Shown here piece after piece: positions 1 through 6,917 of a stretch of 19,937 bases of DNA. The position numbers and the translations under genes were made by a program. Source of the DNA: an uncultured Chlamydiaceae bacterium (GTDB lineage Bacteria; Chlamydiota; Chlamydiia; Chlamydiales; Parachlamydiaceae); assembly GCA_945957185.1 (NCBI GenBank), contig CAMFKA010000008.1:1-19937 (forward strand), in the 5' to 3' direction. Numbering within the stretch: the stretch's first letter is position 1; each line of letters opens with the position of its first letter. Under the pieces are notes generated by a model. The model was not told the DNA's origin and searched no databases. It was given only the letters and a program-made list of their open reading frames with translations.

Positions 1-963
1 CTATTCCTCCACTGTCACTAAAACAATTTCTGGAGGAGAAAACCAACGGAAAGTAAAAACGCTACCCACACCACGTGTGACGTAAACTTTTTTATCGTTT
101 TCCTCAAAGAACCCTGATTTCCATTTACGATTTTCCATGACCGTCAATTTTTTCCACACCCAAGGGAGATTCACTTGACCGCCATGAGTGTGCCCTGACA
201 CTATTAAATCCCCCGGAAACGGCATAAGAAGCCGAATTGCATCGGGGTTGTGAGCCATAACGATTCCTTTGGCATCGGGAGCATAATTTTCAAATGCTTG
301 TGCAGGGAGCGTATGATTCATCGTGTACTCGCCCAAGCCTGTGACGTTGAGTTTTGCTCCACGGTATTCACAAGACACGGATTCATTGACCAACAATTTA
401 AAAGGAGTCTTCTGTAGCAGCGATCGGAGGCTTTCATGCAAAGAAATTTTCGACAATCTGGGATGGTGCACTCCAATGGGGGCAATAGGGTTGAAAAGCC
501 TTTGCATTCCCGCCAGAAAGAAAGACTCGTTCTTTCGTTCACTCATCACATCGTACTCCCCATTAGCGTTCAGGCCTGCCGTATCAGAATAGTCGTGATT
601 GCCAAGGACGGCATAACAGCCAAGGGGTGCTTTAAAGGTATTAAGAAATTTTTGAAGACGTTCTTCGCAGTCCAAAGTGGAGTGGCACAAAAAATCTCCC
701 GCAAAAAGGACCAAATCGGGATGAAAATTGTTGATGCGAGCAGAAATCTTATTTAAAAGACTTTCGGAAGTCTTATGATTCAAATGCAGATCGCTAAACA
801 AAGCGATTTTAAGCCCATTTAATCGAGGATCCAGCTGCATCTTCATACGCGTAGTTTGAAGAAGTTTAGGCTCTATCCAGCGAGGCCAAATCCCCACGAT
901 AGAAATCGCGCACCAAGCATCCCATAAAAAATCGCAGCAACGATGAATAAATTTTTTGTTCAT
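1..963 (-). CDS. lpxG: UDP-2,3-diacylglucosamine hydrolase, LpxG type (calcineurin-like metallophosphoesterase)
   Basis: A 320-aa calcineurin-like phosphoesterase. It would hydrolyse UDP-2,3-diacylglucosamine to lipid X and UMP in lipid A synthesis, at the cytoplasmic face of the inner membrane. Visible metal-binding motifs in order: SDLHLN (residues 57-62), AGD (88-90), GNHD (121-124), AHNP (237-240) and GHTHGGQ (257-263), which is the complete two-metal site. The N-terminus (about 10-30) is basic then hydrophobic and probably acts as a membrane anchor. In C. trachomatis the homologous gene CT461 (formerly yaeI) was shown to replace LpxH/LpxI and is named LpxG; it lies beside the SWIB gene CT460, as here. 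The stop codon is the first three bases of the window, so the gene is complete. No clear Shine-Dalgarno precedes the ATG. The assignment to LpxG rather than a general YkuE/YaeI phosphoesterase rests on synteny and lineage. Confidence 0.85.
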   Translation of the reverse strand: MNKKFIHRCCDFLWDAWCAISIVGIWPRWIEPKLLQTTRMKMQLDPRLNGLKIALFSDLHLNHKTSESLLNKISARINNFHPDLVLFAGDFLCHSTLDCEERLQKFLNTFKAPLGCYAVLGNHDYSDTAGLNANGEYDVMSERKNESFFLAGMQRLFNPIAPIGVHHPRLSKISLHESLRSLLQKTPFKLLVNESVSCEYRGAKLNVTGLGEYTMNHTLPAQAFENYAPDAKGIVMAHNPDAIRLLMPFPGDLIVSGHTHGGQVNLPWVWKKLTVMENRKWKSGFFEENDKKVYVTRGVGSVFTFRWFSPPEIVLVTVEE

Positions 964-998
964 GAGAGGATTATAACAGGATGGAGATTTTTAAGATA

Positions 999-1025
999 GG
1001 CATATGGGAGTAGCTCCCATATGCC
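999..1025 (-). terminator. Hairpin between the SWIB gene and lpxG, possible terminator
   Basis: A perfect 12-bp inverted repeat (999-1010 against 1014-1025) with a 3-nt loop lies 8 bp past the SWIB stop codon and before lpxG. On the minus strand it is followed only by a mixed A/T stretch, not a clean U-run, so it may terminate partially or protect the 3' end of the SWIB mRNA. Confidence 0.5.
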
Positions 1026-1033
1026 CAACACAA

Positions 1034-1318
1034 TTATCTGTGTGCCAATGTTGGCTCTTTCAGATGGCGAGAGATCTCGCTAGTCAATTTAAACATGTCG
1101 ATTGGTTTTGTAGAACCCAACACTTCACCGAGTTTAGAATCGGGATTGATGACACGCTTGTTCGTTTGGTCTTGGAGCTTATGGCTCTTAATGTAGTCCC
1201 AAACCTTTTTGGTAACTTCAGTACGTGGCATAGGGCCATGTCCAACGATTTTTGCCAATGTTTCACTGACCTGTACGGGTTTCATGAAAGCTGAGGGCTT
1301 CTTTTCTTTAGTTGTCAT
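1034..1318 (-). CDS. SWIB/MDM2-domain protein (CT460-like)
   Basis: A 94-aa protein that is almost entirely one SWIB domain (about residues 11-87). Recognisable features are the FMKPVQVSETLAKIVG start, the central VTKKVWDYIKSHKLQD helix, the NKRVINPDSKLGEVLG segment and the closing DMFKLTSEISRHL helix. SWIB domains are otherwise found in eukaryotic chromatin remodelling (SWI/SNF BAF60) and MDM2 proteins; among bacteria they are typical of Chlamydiae, where they occur alone and fused to topoisomerase I and are thought to work in chromatin condensation or transcription. The start is supported by AGGAG 8 nt upstream (minus strand, around 1325-1329), and a promoter lies at 1363-1390. Gene order with lpxG matches C. 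trachomatis CT460-CT461. The exact DNA or protein partner is unknown. Confidence 0.92.
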   Translation of the reverse strand: MTTKEKKPSAFMKPVQVSETLAKIVGHGPMPRTEVTKKVWDYIKSHKLQDQTNKRVINPDSKLGEVLGSTKPIDMFKLTSEISRHLKEPTLAHR

Positions 1319-1362
1319 TGAGAACTCCTGTTAGTTAAAATGAATATCTCTCTGGGTGTGGT

Positions 1363-1390
1363 TTTATCCGCGCGCGTATTTATGTGTCAA
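1363..1390 (-). promoter_or_regulatory. Predicted promoter of the SWIB gene
   Basis: On the minus strand a perfect TTGACA (1385-1390) is followed after 16 nt by GATAAA (1363-1368, 4/6 to TATAAT). The expected transcription start near 1356 leaves a leader of about 38 nt that carries the AGGAG site. Sequence match only. Confidence 0.5.
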
Positions 1391-1476
1391 AAGAATTTCT
1401 TTGCATTCCTCGGACTTGAATTTAAGTTTCCTTCGTGGAATGATGAAATTCCACAGACTTTAACGGGAATGAAACG

Positions 1477-3525
1477 ATGGAAGCAGCTCAGATTAAAGAA
1501 TATCCAAAACTCGAAGCGTACCTTCAAAAAAAAGATGACCCCCTTGCAACAAAAATTATCGAAACATTATTTCTTTGCGGGCAGGGTGACAATTTTTTTA
1601 GTCATCTCGATCAAATCCCGGACGCAGAAAAAAAACTCGATGATCTGATCGAAACTTTGAAACCTGTCGAATCATTCTACGATGTTCTAGGCGGCATCCG
1701 CGCCTACCATAACGAATTCCAGTGGCTTCTAGATGAAAGGAAAACCAAGCAGAAGGTCTCGCAATTTCTTCTTCCCGTCCCCACAGACATCACAAAACAA
1801 ACTTTGCTAGTGAATCGTTCGATTCGTAAAGCAGTAGAAACAATGGAACACATCGCCGAAATGTACCCCATCGGCGGTGCCGGTGACCGCTTTGATTTAA
1901 AAGATCCTTCAACCGGAACTCCCCTTCCGGTTGCGGCTTTAACATTCCGCACACACACACTTCTTGAAGGACTTGTACGCGACTTGCAAGGGCGCGAGTA
2001 CCTATGCTTTAAATTAAGGGGCATCTGTGTTGTAACTCCCATCGCTATGATGACCTCGCATGAAAAAAATAACCACGAAAGAATTCAAGCCATTCTCGAA
2101 AAAGCCAATTGGTTTGGACGAAACAAAGAATCTTTTAAATTATTTATCCAACCCTTAGTTCCTGTCATCGCTGAAGATGGCTCCTGGATACAATCCGAAC
2201 CGCTCAAACTCGTCATGAAGCCCGGAGGCCATGGTGTCATCTGGAAAATTGCACATGATACTGGAGTTTTTGAGTGGTTTAAGCAAAAAAACGTTACCAA
2301 ATCACTCATTCGCCAAATCAACAACCCCATCGCCGGTATCGACTACGGATTGCTTGCTTTTACAGGTGTTGGCATTGAAAACAACAAGCTCTTTGGTTTT
2401 GCTTCTTGTCAAAGAGTGATCAACTCCGCTGAAGGGATGAACGCTGTCATCGAAAACTATTACCCCTCAGCAAAAGTCTATGAATATGCCCTCAGCAACA
2501 TCGAATATACAAATCTGGAACAAGAGGGAATCAAAGATGTTCCAGTTAGACAGGGTAGCCGCTTCTCTGCTTATCCCTGCAACACTAATATCCTTTTTGC
2601 CGACTTAGCAACTGTCGAAGAGCTTTGTCTCAAATTCCCTCTTCCCGGCATGCTGATCAATCTGAAAAACAGTTACCAAACGCTTCAGTCTGATGGCACC
2701 TATGTCGAAAAACGGGGCGGTCGCATGGAAACGACAATGCAAAATATCTCTGACAATTTGATTTACTCCTCTTCGCTCCCTTTGGATAACCACAAGAGAT
2801 TACACCAATATATTACCTACAACGAAAGGTTGAAAACGATCTCTGTGACAAAACATCAATGCACGAAGCTGGGAGAAATTGAACACACCCCTGAAGGGGC
2901 TCTTCGCGACTTTATGTTGAATTTTAGAGATCTTCTAACTCAACATTGCAACTTCACGCTTCCTCCAATGGAAACTTTGGAGGAGTATGTTAAGGATGGG
3001 CCGTCTTTTTACTTCGATATTCACCCGGCTGCCGGGCCACTCTTTTCTGTTATTGGACAAAAAATCAAAAACGGAACTTTGAATGCAGGTTCAGAACTGA
3101 TTCTTGAAGTAGCAGAAGTTCACATTGAGCAGTTAGAACTTTCCGGCTCCCTCGTTGTTGTTGCAGAGTCCCCTTGCGGGCATTTTATCGATTCCCAACA
3201 TCTGGAATACAGTCACAAAGGAGGGAAATGCTCTCTTGTGGACGTACAAGTGGAGAATAAAGGGATCGATCGAAGCGCCACCAAGCAGCATTGGAAAGGG
3301 ATGCCACAAAGGCATGAGGTTTGCCTTATCGAAATCGAAGGCGATGGCGAATTCCACGCAGAAGGTGTGACATTGAAGGGAGATTGCAAGTACAAAGTGC
3401 CGGCAGGACATCGTTTAGAGATAACACAAGCTGGTGAAAAGCTGACGAAAATCGATCATCCCACCTGGTGGTGGGATTATAAATTCCTGCCCGATCATAG
3501 CATCAAAGTTAGCGAGGGGCATTAA
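1477..3525 (+). CDS. UGP3-like UDP-glucose pyrophosphorylase homologue (plant plastid type)
   Basis: A 682-aa protein resembling, over its full length, the plant plastid UTP-glucose-1-phosphate uridylyltransferase UGP3, which makes UDP-glucose for sulfolipid synthesis. Blocks I recognise from UGP3: PIGGAGDRF (131-139, nucleotide loop), LLEGLVRDLQGREY (162-175), VTPIAMMTSHEKNNHE (186-201), the LVPVIAEDGSW segment (227-237), MKPGGHGVIWKIAHD (247-261), FGFASC (306-311), NTNILF (369-374), and a C-terminal left-handed beta-helix-like part (about 507-660) with DGPSFYFDIHPAAGP and GSLVVVAES. The canonical UGPase Pro-Lys after the nucleotide loop is replaced by PLPVAAL, so catalytic competence is not certain. 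The start has only a weak GGGA upstream; no in-frame alternative is better. It diverges from the SWIB gene. The presumed reaction is UTP + glucose-1-phosphate to UDP-glucose, but the sugar specificity is inferred. Confidence 0.75.
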   Translation: MEAAQIKEYPKLEAYLQKKDDPLATKIIETLFLCGQGDNFFSHLDQIPDAEKKLDDLIETLKPVESFYDVLGGIRAYHNEFQWLLDERKTKQKVSQFLLPVPTDITKQTLLVNRSIRKAVETMEHIAEMYPIGGAGDRFDLKDPSTGTPLPVAALTFRTHTLLEGLVRDLQGREYLCFKLRGICVVTPIAMMTSHEKNNHERIQAILEKANWFGRNKESFKLFIQPLVPVIAEDGSWIQSEPLKLVMKPGGHGVIWKIAHDTGVFEWFKQKNVTKSLIRQINNPIAGIDYGLLAFTGVGIENNKLFGFASCQRVINSAEGMNAVIENYYPSAKVYEYALSNIEYTNLEQEGIKDVPVRQGSRFSAYPCNTNILFADLATVEELCLKFPLPGMLINLKNSYQTLQSDGTYVEKRGGRMETTMQNISDNLIYSSSLPLDNHKRLHQYITYNERLKTISVTKHQCTKLGEIEHTPEGALRDFMLNFRDLLTQHCNFTLPPMETLEEYVKDGPSFYFDIHPAAGPLFSVIGQKIKNGTLNAGSELILEVAEVHIEQLELSGSLVVVAESPCGHFIDSQHLEYSHKGGKCSLVDVQVENKGIDRSATKQHWKGMPQRHEVCLIEIEGDGEFHAEGVTLKGDCKYKVPAGHRLEITQAGEKLTKIDHPTWWWDYKFLPDHSIKVSEGH

Positions 3526-3537
3526 TCCCCACTCAAT

Positions 3538-3743
3538 TGTATACCAGATGTTGAGCAGTAACTTCACCCCTGCCCTTGCCCTTGCCCTTGCCCTTGCCCA
3601 AACTTTTCAAAACAATGTTCGATTATTGGAGTTTGCACAAGATGTTAAACGTCTTGCCCTGCCAGTCAAATGAAGAAATTTGGGCAAGGGCAAGGGCAGG
3701 GGCAAGGGCAGGGGTGAAGTTACTACTCCGCATCTGGTATACA
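3538..3743. repeat. 206-bp element with 65-bp inverted arms and hexamer tandem repeats
   Basis: The arms 3538-3602 and 3679-3743 are inverted copies matching at 61 of 65 positions, around a 76-bp spacer. The outer half of each arm is unique sequence (TGTATACCAGATG...). The inner half is a tandem 6-bp repeat (GCCCTT on the left, AAGGGC on the right, with a few GCCCCT variants). The matching ends exactly at 3538 and 3743, like the ends of a mobile element, but no target duplication is visible. It separates the converging UGP3-like and His-rich genes (stops at 3525 and 3751), so transcripts from either side would fold into a very long hairpin and it may act as a two-way terminator. Confidence 0.9.
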
Positions 3744-3750
3744 CTTATAC

Positions 3751-4101
3751 CTATTTCTTACAGCAATCGCCGTCAAAATAATCGTGCAGCTTCTGGCGAT
3801 AATCTTCCTGACAGTGTTTCTTATCCATTTTTTTCTTCCAACGGAGATGATTTGCTTCGGAAATGATTTTCGCTAGCTCGTCCAATTTCTTGTCGTTAGA
3901 GCGGATATTTTCTTTAATTTTCTCTTTTAATACTTCCATCCAAGCTTCGTCGGCAAGAGCTAAGAAATCGTCAGAGTAGCTGGACTGGTGGTCGTGATGA
4001 TGTTCATCGCCGCAGCAGTCGTGGTGATGGTGGTGAGAAGAGCAGCAATCTTCGTGATTGTGAGTATGACAGCAATGGTCATGATCGTGATGGTGGCTCA
4101 T
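3751..4101 (-). CDS. Small histidine/cysteine-rich protein, probable metal binder
   Basis: A 116-aa soluble protein in two parts. Residues 1-39 hold 17 His and 6 Cys, with repeated HH, CC and HDH clusters and almost no hydrophobic residues. Residues 42-112 are helical and charged (DDFLALADEAWMEVLKEKIK...), and the tail ends in GDCCKK. The first part is very likely to bind Ni, Zn, Cu or Co, like the His-rich tails of nickel chaperones (HypB, SlyD), but the rest matches neither family that I can recognise. A role in metal storage or buffering is inference. The ATG is supported by GGAGG 8 nt upstream. It is divergent from the 123-aa gene at 4303 across a 201-bp AT-rich region, in which GGTAG-T-CTACC (4156-4166) is an 11-bp palindrome that might be an operator. 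Confidence 0.8.
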   Translation of the reverse strand: MSHHHDHDHCCHTHNHEDCCSSHHHHHDCCGDEHHHDHQSSYSDDFLALADEAWMEVLKEKIKENIRSNDKKLDELAKIISEANHLRWKKKMDKKHCQEDYRQKLHDYFDGDCCKK

Positions 4102-4302
4102 GGAATCCTCCGTATTTTAAGTTATTGGTACAGCTGAATGCTGTGTTTCCATGAGGGTAGTCTACCACCTCGAAATATACAATAAATATTTTAGCGTCCG
4201 GGCGTTAATATGGTCTTCCCCACAAAAAATTCACAAAAACTTAATAAAAATTAAATACTCATTCAATAAAATTATATATGTAAAACATTACGGAGTAATA
4301 AC

Positions 4303-4674
4303 ATGATCGTACAAACATCCATTTTTATTTTAGAAAGTACATTCGCTGCGCTTCCAATCCCTGAAGCATTCGGTGAAACACCTTATTTAGAAGAAGTTGT
4401 TGAAAATCTGGGATTCAACGGCTTGGTTGAACATCAAAACAAAATCTTAGAGGCAATCCCTTTCCGCAATGCATTGCGTTACAGTTTCTCTGCTTGGGTA
4501 GTTGGTAAAACTTTAGGTGGAACAGCATCCATGTTGGGGTGCGAAAAGATCGCTTCCGTCATCAAATTTGCTGCTAGTGCAGCAGAAATTGCCGCTTTTG
4601 GCGCTTTTTTAGGCTATCAACACAAAATGTCAAAAACGGTATTATGGGAAGATTCCGAACGCGTAATGCGATGA
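4303..4674 (+). CDS. Hypothetical protein, 123 aa, possible membrane protein
   Basis: Not recognised. The N-terminus is hydrophobic (residues 2-19). A second hydrophobic, Ala-rich segment (about 84-105, VIKFAASAAEIAAFGAFLGY) could be a transmembrane helix. Between them is a mixed region (LEEVVENLGFNGLVEHQNKILEAIPFRNALRYSF). The ATG is preceded by CGGAG at a normal distance, and the upstream 100 bases are strongly AT-rich, as expected of a promoter region. The last 33 bp overlap the end of the converging gene at 4642-5322, so at least one 3' end is unusual, but both frames look protein-like. A small inner-membrane or inclusion-type protein is possible; there is no direct evidence. Confidence 0.6.
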   Translation: MIVQTSIFILESTFAALPIPEAFGETPYLEEVVENLGFNGLVEHQNKILEAIPFRNALRYSFSAWVVGKTLGGTASMLGCEKIASVIKFAASAAEIAAFGAFLGYQHKMSKTVLWEDSERVMR

Positions 4675-5322
4675 TATCGCCGCCTGGGGGTGGCTCTTGA
4701 TCCACCCCTTGCACTCTAAGCCGATCCTTACCGGTGTCGCAACTTTTTCCCCTTTAATCATAAAAACTGCAGGTTCGGTGTGATGTCGCATCCACCGCTG
4801 CAGCTCTTTGAAGAAACCAAAATTTCCATTCGCATCATTTTGCACAAGTTTGATGATCTCTCTGGTTTCCGGATGCATGTATAGCTGCGGAAAGCTCCAC
4901 TGAATCCCCCAAAAGATGGTGTCTTTGCCAAAAACCATCGAGCGCACTTTGCCATCCACATCAGAGATACTGATCCGATGAAACTGCAGTTGCACGACGG
5001 GTTGCCAGGGACGTGGGATCACTTGCCCTGTCGGTGTCTCGGTTAGCAATACGGAGGAATCGTCAATAGTCCAAACTGAAGAAAATAGAGGTCTACAAAT
5101 CGATTCTGAGGGCATTTTACCCTCCTTAAGTGCTTGGACATATTCGCCATACACGCGAATGAATTCCTCCCACGAGATCTTTTCTTTGCCTTTGTCCACA
5201 ACGCTACCGTTGTAATAGATGCTGAAAGGTGGCAGAGCACTCTTCATGGCTTCCATTTCGGCAACGTCGATCAAAGCGGCAACATCGAGCCACTTCGACA
5301 CTTGCATGGGAACTTTTTTCAT
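4642..5322 (-). CDS. Hypothetical protein, 226 aa, last gene of the nrdR-dksA-lspA operon
   Basis: Not recognised. A soluble mixed alpha/beta protein with a stretch rich in aromatic residues in the middle (FGKDTIFWGIQWSFPQLYMHPETREI). No signal peptide, membrane helix or known motif. I set the start at 5322, not the longest possible start at 5412: this ATG overlaps the lspA stop codon as ATGA (5319-5322), the usual signature of translational coupling, and the extension would lie inside lspA. It therefore probably shares the lspA mRNA. The C-terminus overlaps the converging gene at 4303-4674 by 33 bp. Operon position hints at an envelope-related role, but that is weak inference. Confidence 0.7.
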   Translation of the reverse strand: MKKVPMQVSKWLDVAALIDVAEMEAMKSALPPFSIYYNGSVVDKGKEKISWEEFIRVYGEYVQALKEGKMPSESICRPLFSSVWTIDDSSVLLTETPTGQVIPRPWQPVVQLQFHRISISDVDGKVRSMVFGKDTIFWGIQWSFPQLYMHPETREIIKLVQNDANGNFGFFKELQRWMRHHTEPAVFMIKGEKVATPVRIGLECKGWIKSHPQAAISSHYAFGIFP

Positions 5323-5831
5323 TTTTTTCCCCAAGTCAGAAGCAAGATCCAAAACACTCCGATTGTGACGGCGGAATCGGCGATATTGAAGACAGGATAG
5401 GAGTATCCCCAAAAATTGAAGTAGATCATATCGACAACATGACCGTAGACAAAATAATCGATAATGTTACCGACAGCGCCTGCAAGGATGAGTGTGAAGG
5501 GTAAAACGATCGATTTATTTTTATTAAAAAAGGCGATAAAAACGAGCATGCCGGCGATAAGGGCAACCCTCAGCCCCACTAACACTGCTTGGTAGTCTGA
5601 AAATGCACTCCACGCAGCGCCTTTATTAGTCACGTGGACAATGGAGAACTGAATCCCGAAAAAATTTTGGAACACTCCAATTCCCCCGTAGGGGTACCAG
5701 TGATGATCTCCATTCATCGCAGGGATCCACTTCTGCGTCGCCCACTTCGTCGCGGCATCCAATAGGACAATCACAAGGAAAACCATAACCATCGAGGTTA
5801 GTGTTTTATTTCGTTTCAACCATTTAATCAA
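5319..5831 (-). CDS. lspA: Lipoprotein signal peptidase (signal peptidase II)
   Basis: A 170-aa inner-membrane aspartyl protease that removes the signal peptide of prolipoproteins after lipidation by Lgt. Hydrophobic segments lie at about 12-28, 84-101, 108-124 and 148-167, giving the usual four-helix layout. Family motifs: DAATK (25-29), NKGAAWS (69-75), GNIIDYFVYGHVVD (121-134) with catalytic Asp125, and FNIADSAVTIG (148-158) with catalytic Asp152. Length is normal. The start codon is TTG, 2 nt after the dksA stop; AAGGA lies about 11 nt upstream inside dksA. The first ATG downstream would remove residues 1-13 and part of helix 1, so TTG is preferred. It is in the operon nrdR-dksA-lspA, the same order as C. 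trachomatis CT406-CT408. Confidence 0.93.
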   Translation of the reverse strand: MIKWLKRNKTLTSMVMVFLVIVLLDAATKWATQKWIPAMNGDHHWYPYGGIGVFQNFFGIQFSIVHVTNKGAAWSAFSDYQAVLVGLRVALIAGMLVFIAFFNKNKSIVLPFTLILAGAVGNIIDYFVYGHVVDMIYFNFWGYSYPVFNIADSAVTIGVFWILLLTWGKK

Positions 5832-5833
5832 AA

Positions 5834-6199
5834 TTAGATCAGTCCTTTCTCAATCTTTTCTTGCGCTTTTACAGTCATCACCGCATACGGCACAGCATTC
5901 AATCGCGCAATGGGAATATCTTCTCCCGAAATGTCGCAAATGCCGTAGGTATTTTCTTCGATTTTTTCTAATGCGCGGTCAATTTGACGTAAAATTCCAT
6001 ACTCTCTGTTGGTGACTTCCAGGCTGATTGTGCGATCGAAGTCGTCGGTCCCTTGGTCTGCTTGGTGCTGAGAGTACCCTGTAGACTCGTCGACCTGTTT
6101 TACCCCTTCGGTTGTCACTTTAAGAGCCTTGGTAATTTGCTGGCGCAATTCAAGCAATCTTTTTTTGAATGTCTCAATCTCACTTTTTTTAAGTGCCAT
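5834..6199 (-). CDS. dksA: DksA/TraR-family transcription factor with degenerate zinc finger
   Basis: A 121-aa DksA/TraR protein. These bind RNA polymerase through the secondary channel and adjust initiation, classically with ppGpp. Residues 1-80 form the long coiled coil, with the acidic tip region around QADQGTDDFDR (46-56). Residues 81-121 correspond to the zinc-finger module, but of the four Cys only C88 remains: the others are S91, T109 and A112 by alignment of YGICDISGEDIP and PYAVMTVKAQEK to the classical C4 finger. The fold may persist without zinc, as in other Cys-poor DksA proteins. AGAGG precedes the ATG. The gene is 30 nt after nrdR and 2 nt before lspA. Many Chlamydiae have reduced ppGpp metabolism, so its partner signal is unclear. 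Confidence 0.88.
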   Translation of the reverse strand: MALKKSEIETFKKRLLELRQQITKALKVTTEGVKQVDESTGYSQHQADQGTDDFDRTISLEVTNREYGILRQIDRALEKIEENTYGICDISGEDIPIARLNAVPYAVMTVKAQEKIEKGLI

Positions 6200-6229
6200 T
6201 TTTCTTTACCTCTTCTAAATTAATCTATC

Positions 6230-6697
6230 CTAACGGGAAGCCATATCATCTTTAGGATGAATTGCTTCAAGTGCATTTTTGAGTTCGGTGACATTTTTAA
6301 ATCTACGGTATACGCATGCAAACCGTATATACGCAATAGGGTCCTTTGCTTGCAATGCTTTCATTACAATTTCCCCTAATTCTTTTGCGCTGATCTCGCG
6401 CATATTCTGCTCCATCAAGCCCCCAACAATCTGTTCGGCCAGGGTATGAACCTGCTCCAAACTGACAGTTGTATGTTGACAGGCGGCTTTCAAACCGTCG
6501 ATCAATTTACTTTTTTGAAACTCCTCGTAACGTCCATCTCTTTTCAACACTTGCATCGATAGTTCGATCGTTTCAAACGTCGTAAACCGCTTCGAACACT
6601 CCAAGCATTCGCGACGTCTTTTAACTGCGTTCATCTCGGGAGCGTCCCTGGAATCGATCACCTTTAACTCATCGTGATAGCAAAAAGGGCATTTCAT
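6230..6697 (-). CDS. nrdR: Transcriptional repressor NrdR
   Basis: A 155-aa repressor of ribonucleotide reductase genes. An N-terminal zinc ribbon (C3, C6, C31, C34: MKCPFC and CLEC) binds DNA together with the basic patch KRRRE (26-30). An ATP-cone (about 47-136, beginning VLKRDGRYEEF) senses ATP/dATP and controls oligomerisation. Length and domain order are typical. It is the first gene of the minus-strand operon with dksA, lspA and the 226-aa gene. No NrdR-box pair is evident in this window, so its targets probably lie elsewhere. The 220-bp region upstream (6698-6917) is shared with the giant gene on the other strand and holds AT-rich sequence but no promoter I would call with confidence. 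Confidence 0.95.
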   Translation of the reverse strand: MKCPFCYHDELKVIDSRDAPEMNAVKRRRECLECSKRFTTFETIELSMQVLKRDGRYEEFQKSKLIDGLKAACQHTTVSLEQVHTLAEQIVGGLMEQNMREISAKELGEIVMKALQAKDPIAYIRFACVYRRFKNVTELKNALEAIHPKDDMASR

Positions 6698-6917
6698 AAA
6701 CAGGTTCCAAAAAAATAAAGGTTTTGTTATGATGTCTTTGCGATTAAGTTACTTACGAAATTTAAATCGGAAGAACTATTGAACAAAAAACACTCAATAA
6801 TGCTTCCCGATTTCCTACTTTTCGCAGCCTCTCTTAACGAGCATCTTGTAAAAATCGTAAGTCAGAGTGAGAGGGTAAGTTAACCCGGATTATTAATCTA
6901 GTAATTTATGTGAGCCC

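Noticed and set aside
436..756. Plus-strand open frame opposite lpxG
   Set aside because: It is antisense to conserved phosphoesterase codons and shows no protein family features.
3560..3720. Possible CRISPR-like array in the repeated GCCCTT/AAGGGC region
   Set aside because: The unit is 6 bp with no spacers, and the arrangement is an inverted pair, so it is a simple-sequence palindrome.
3576..3866. Plus-strand open frame running through the hexamer array
   Set aside because: Its first residues are the low-complexity reading of GCCCTT repeats, and it then runs antisense into the His-rich gene; no ribosome site.
5323..5412. Longer start for the 226-aa gene inside lspA
   Set aside because: It would overlap lspA by about 94 bp, and the extension looks like an out-of-frame reading of a conserved gene; the ATGA overlap start is far better.
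6698..6917. Promoter pairs for nrdR and the giant gene in their shared upstream region
   Set aside because: Several 3/6 to 4/6 box combinations exist (for example TTGCGA with TTTAAA near 6738-6766), but none stands out in such AT-rich sequence.
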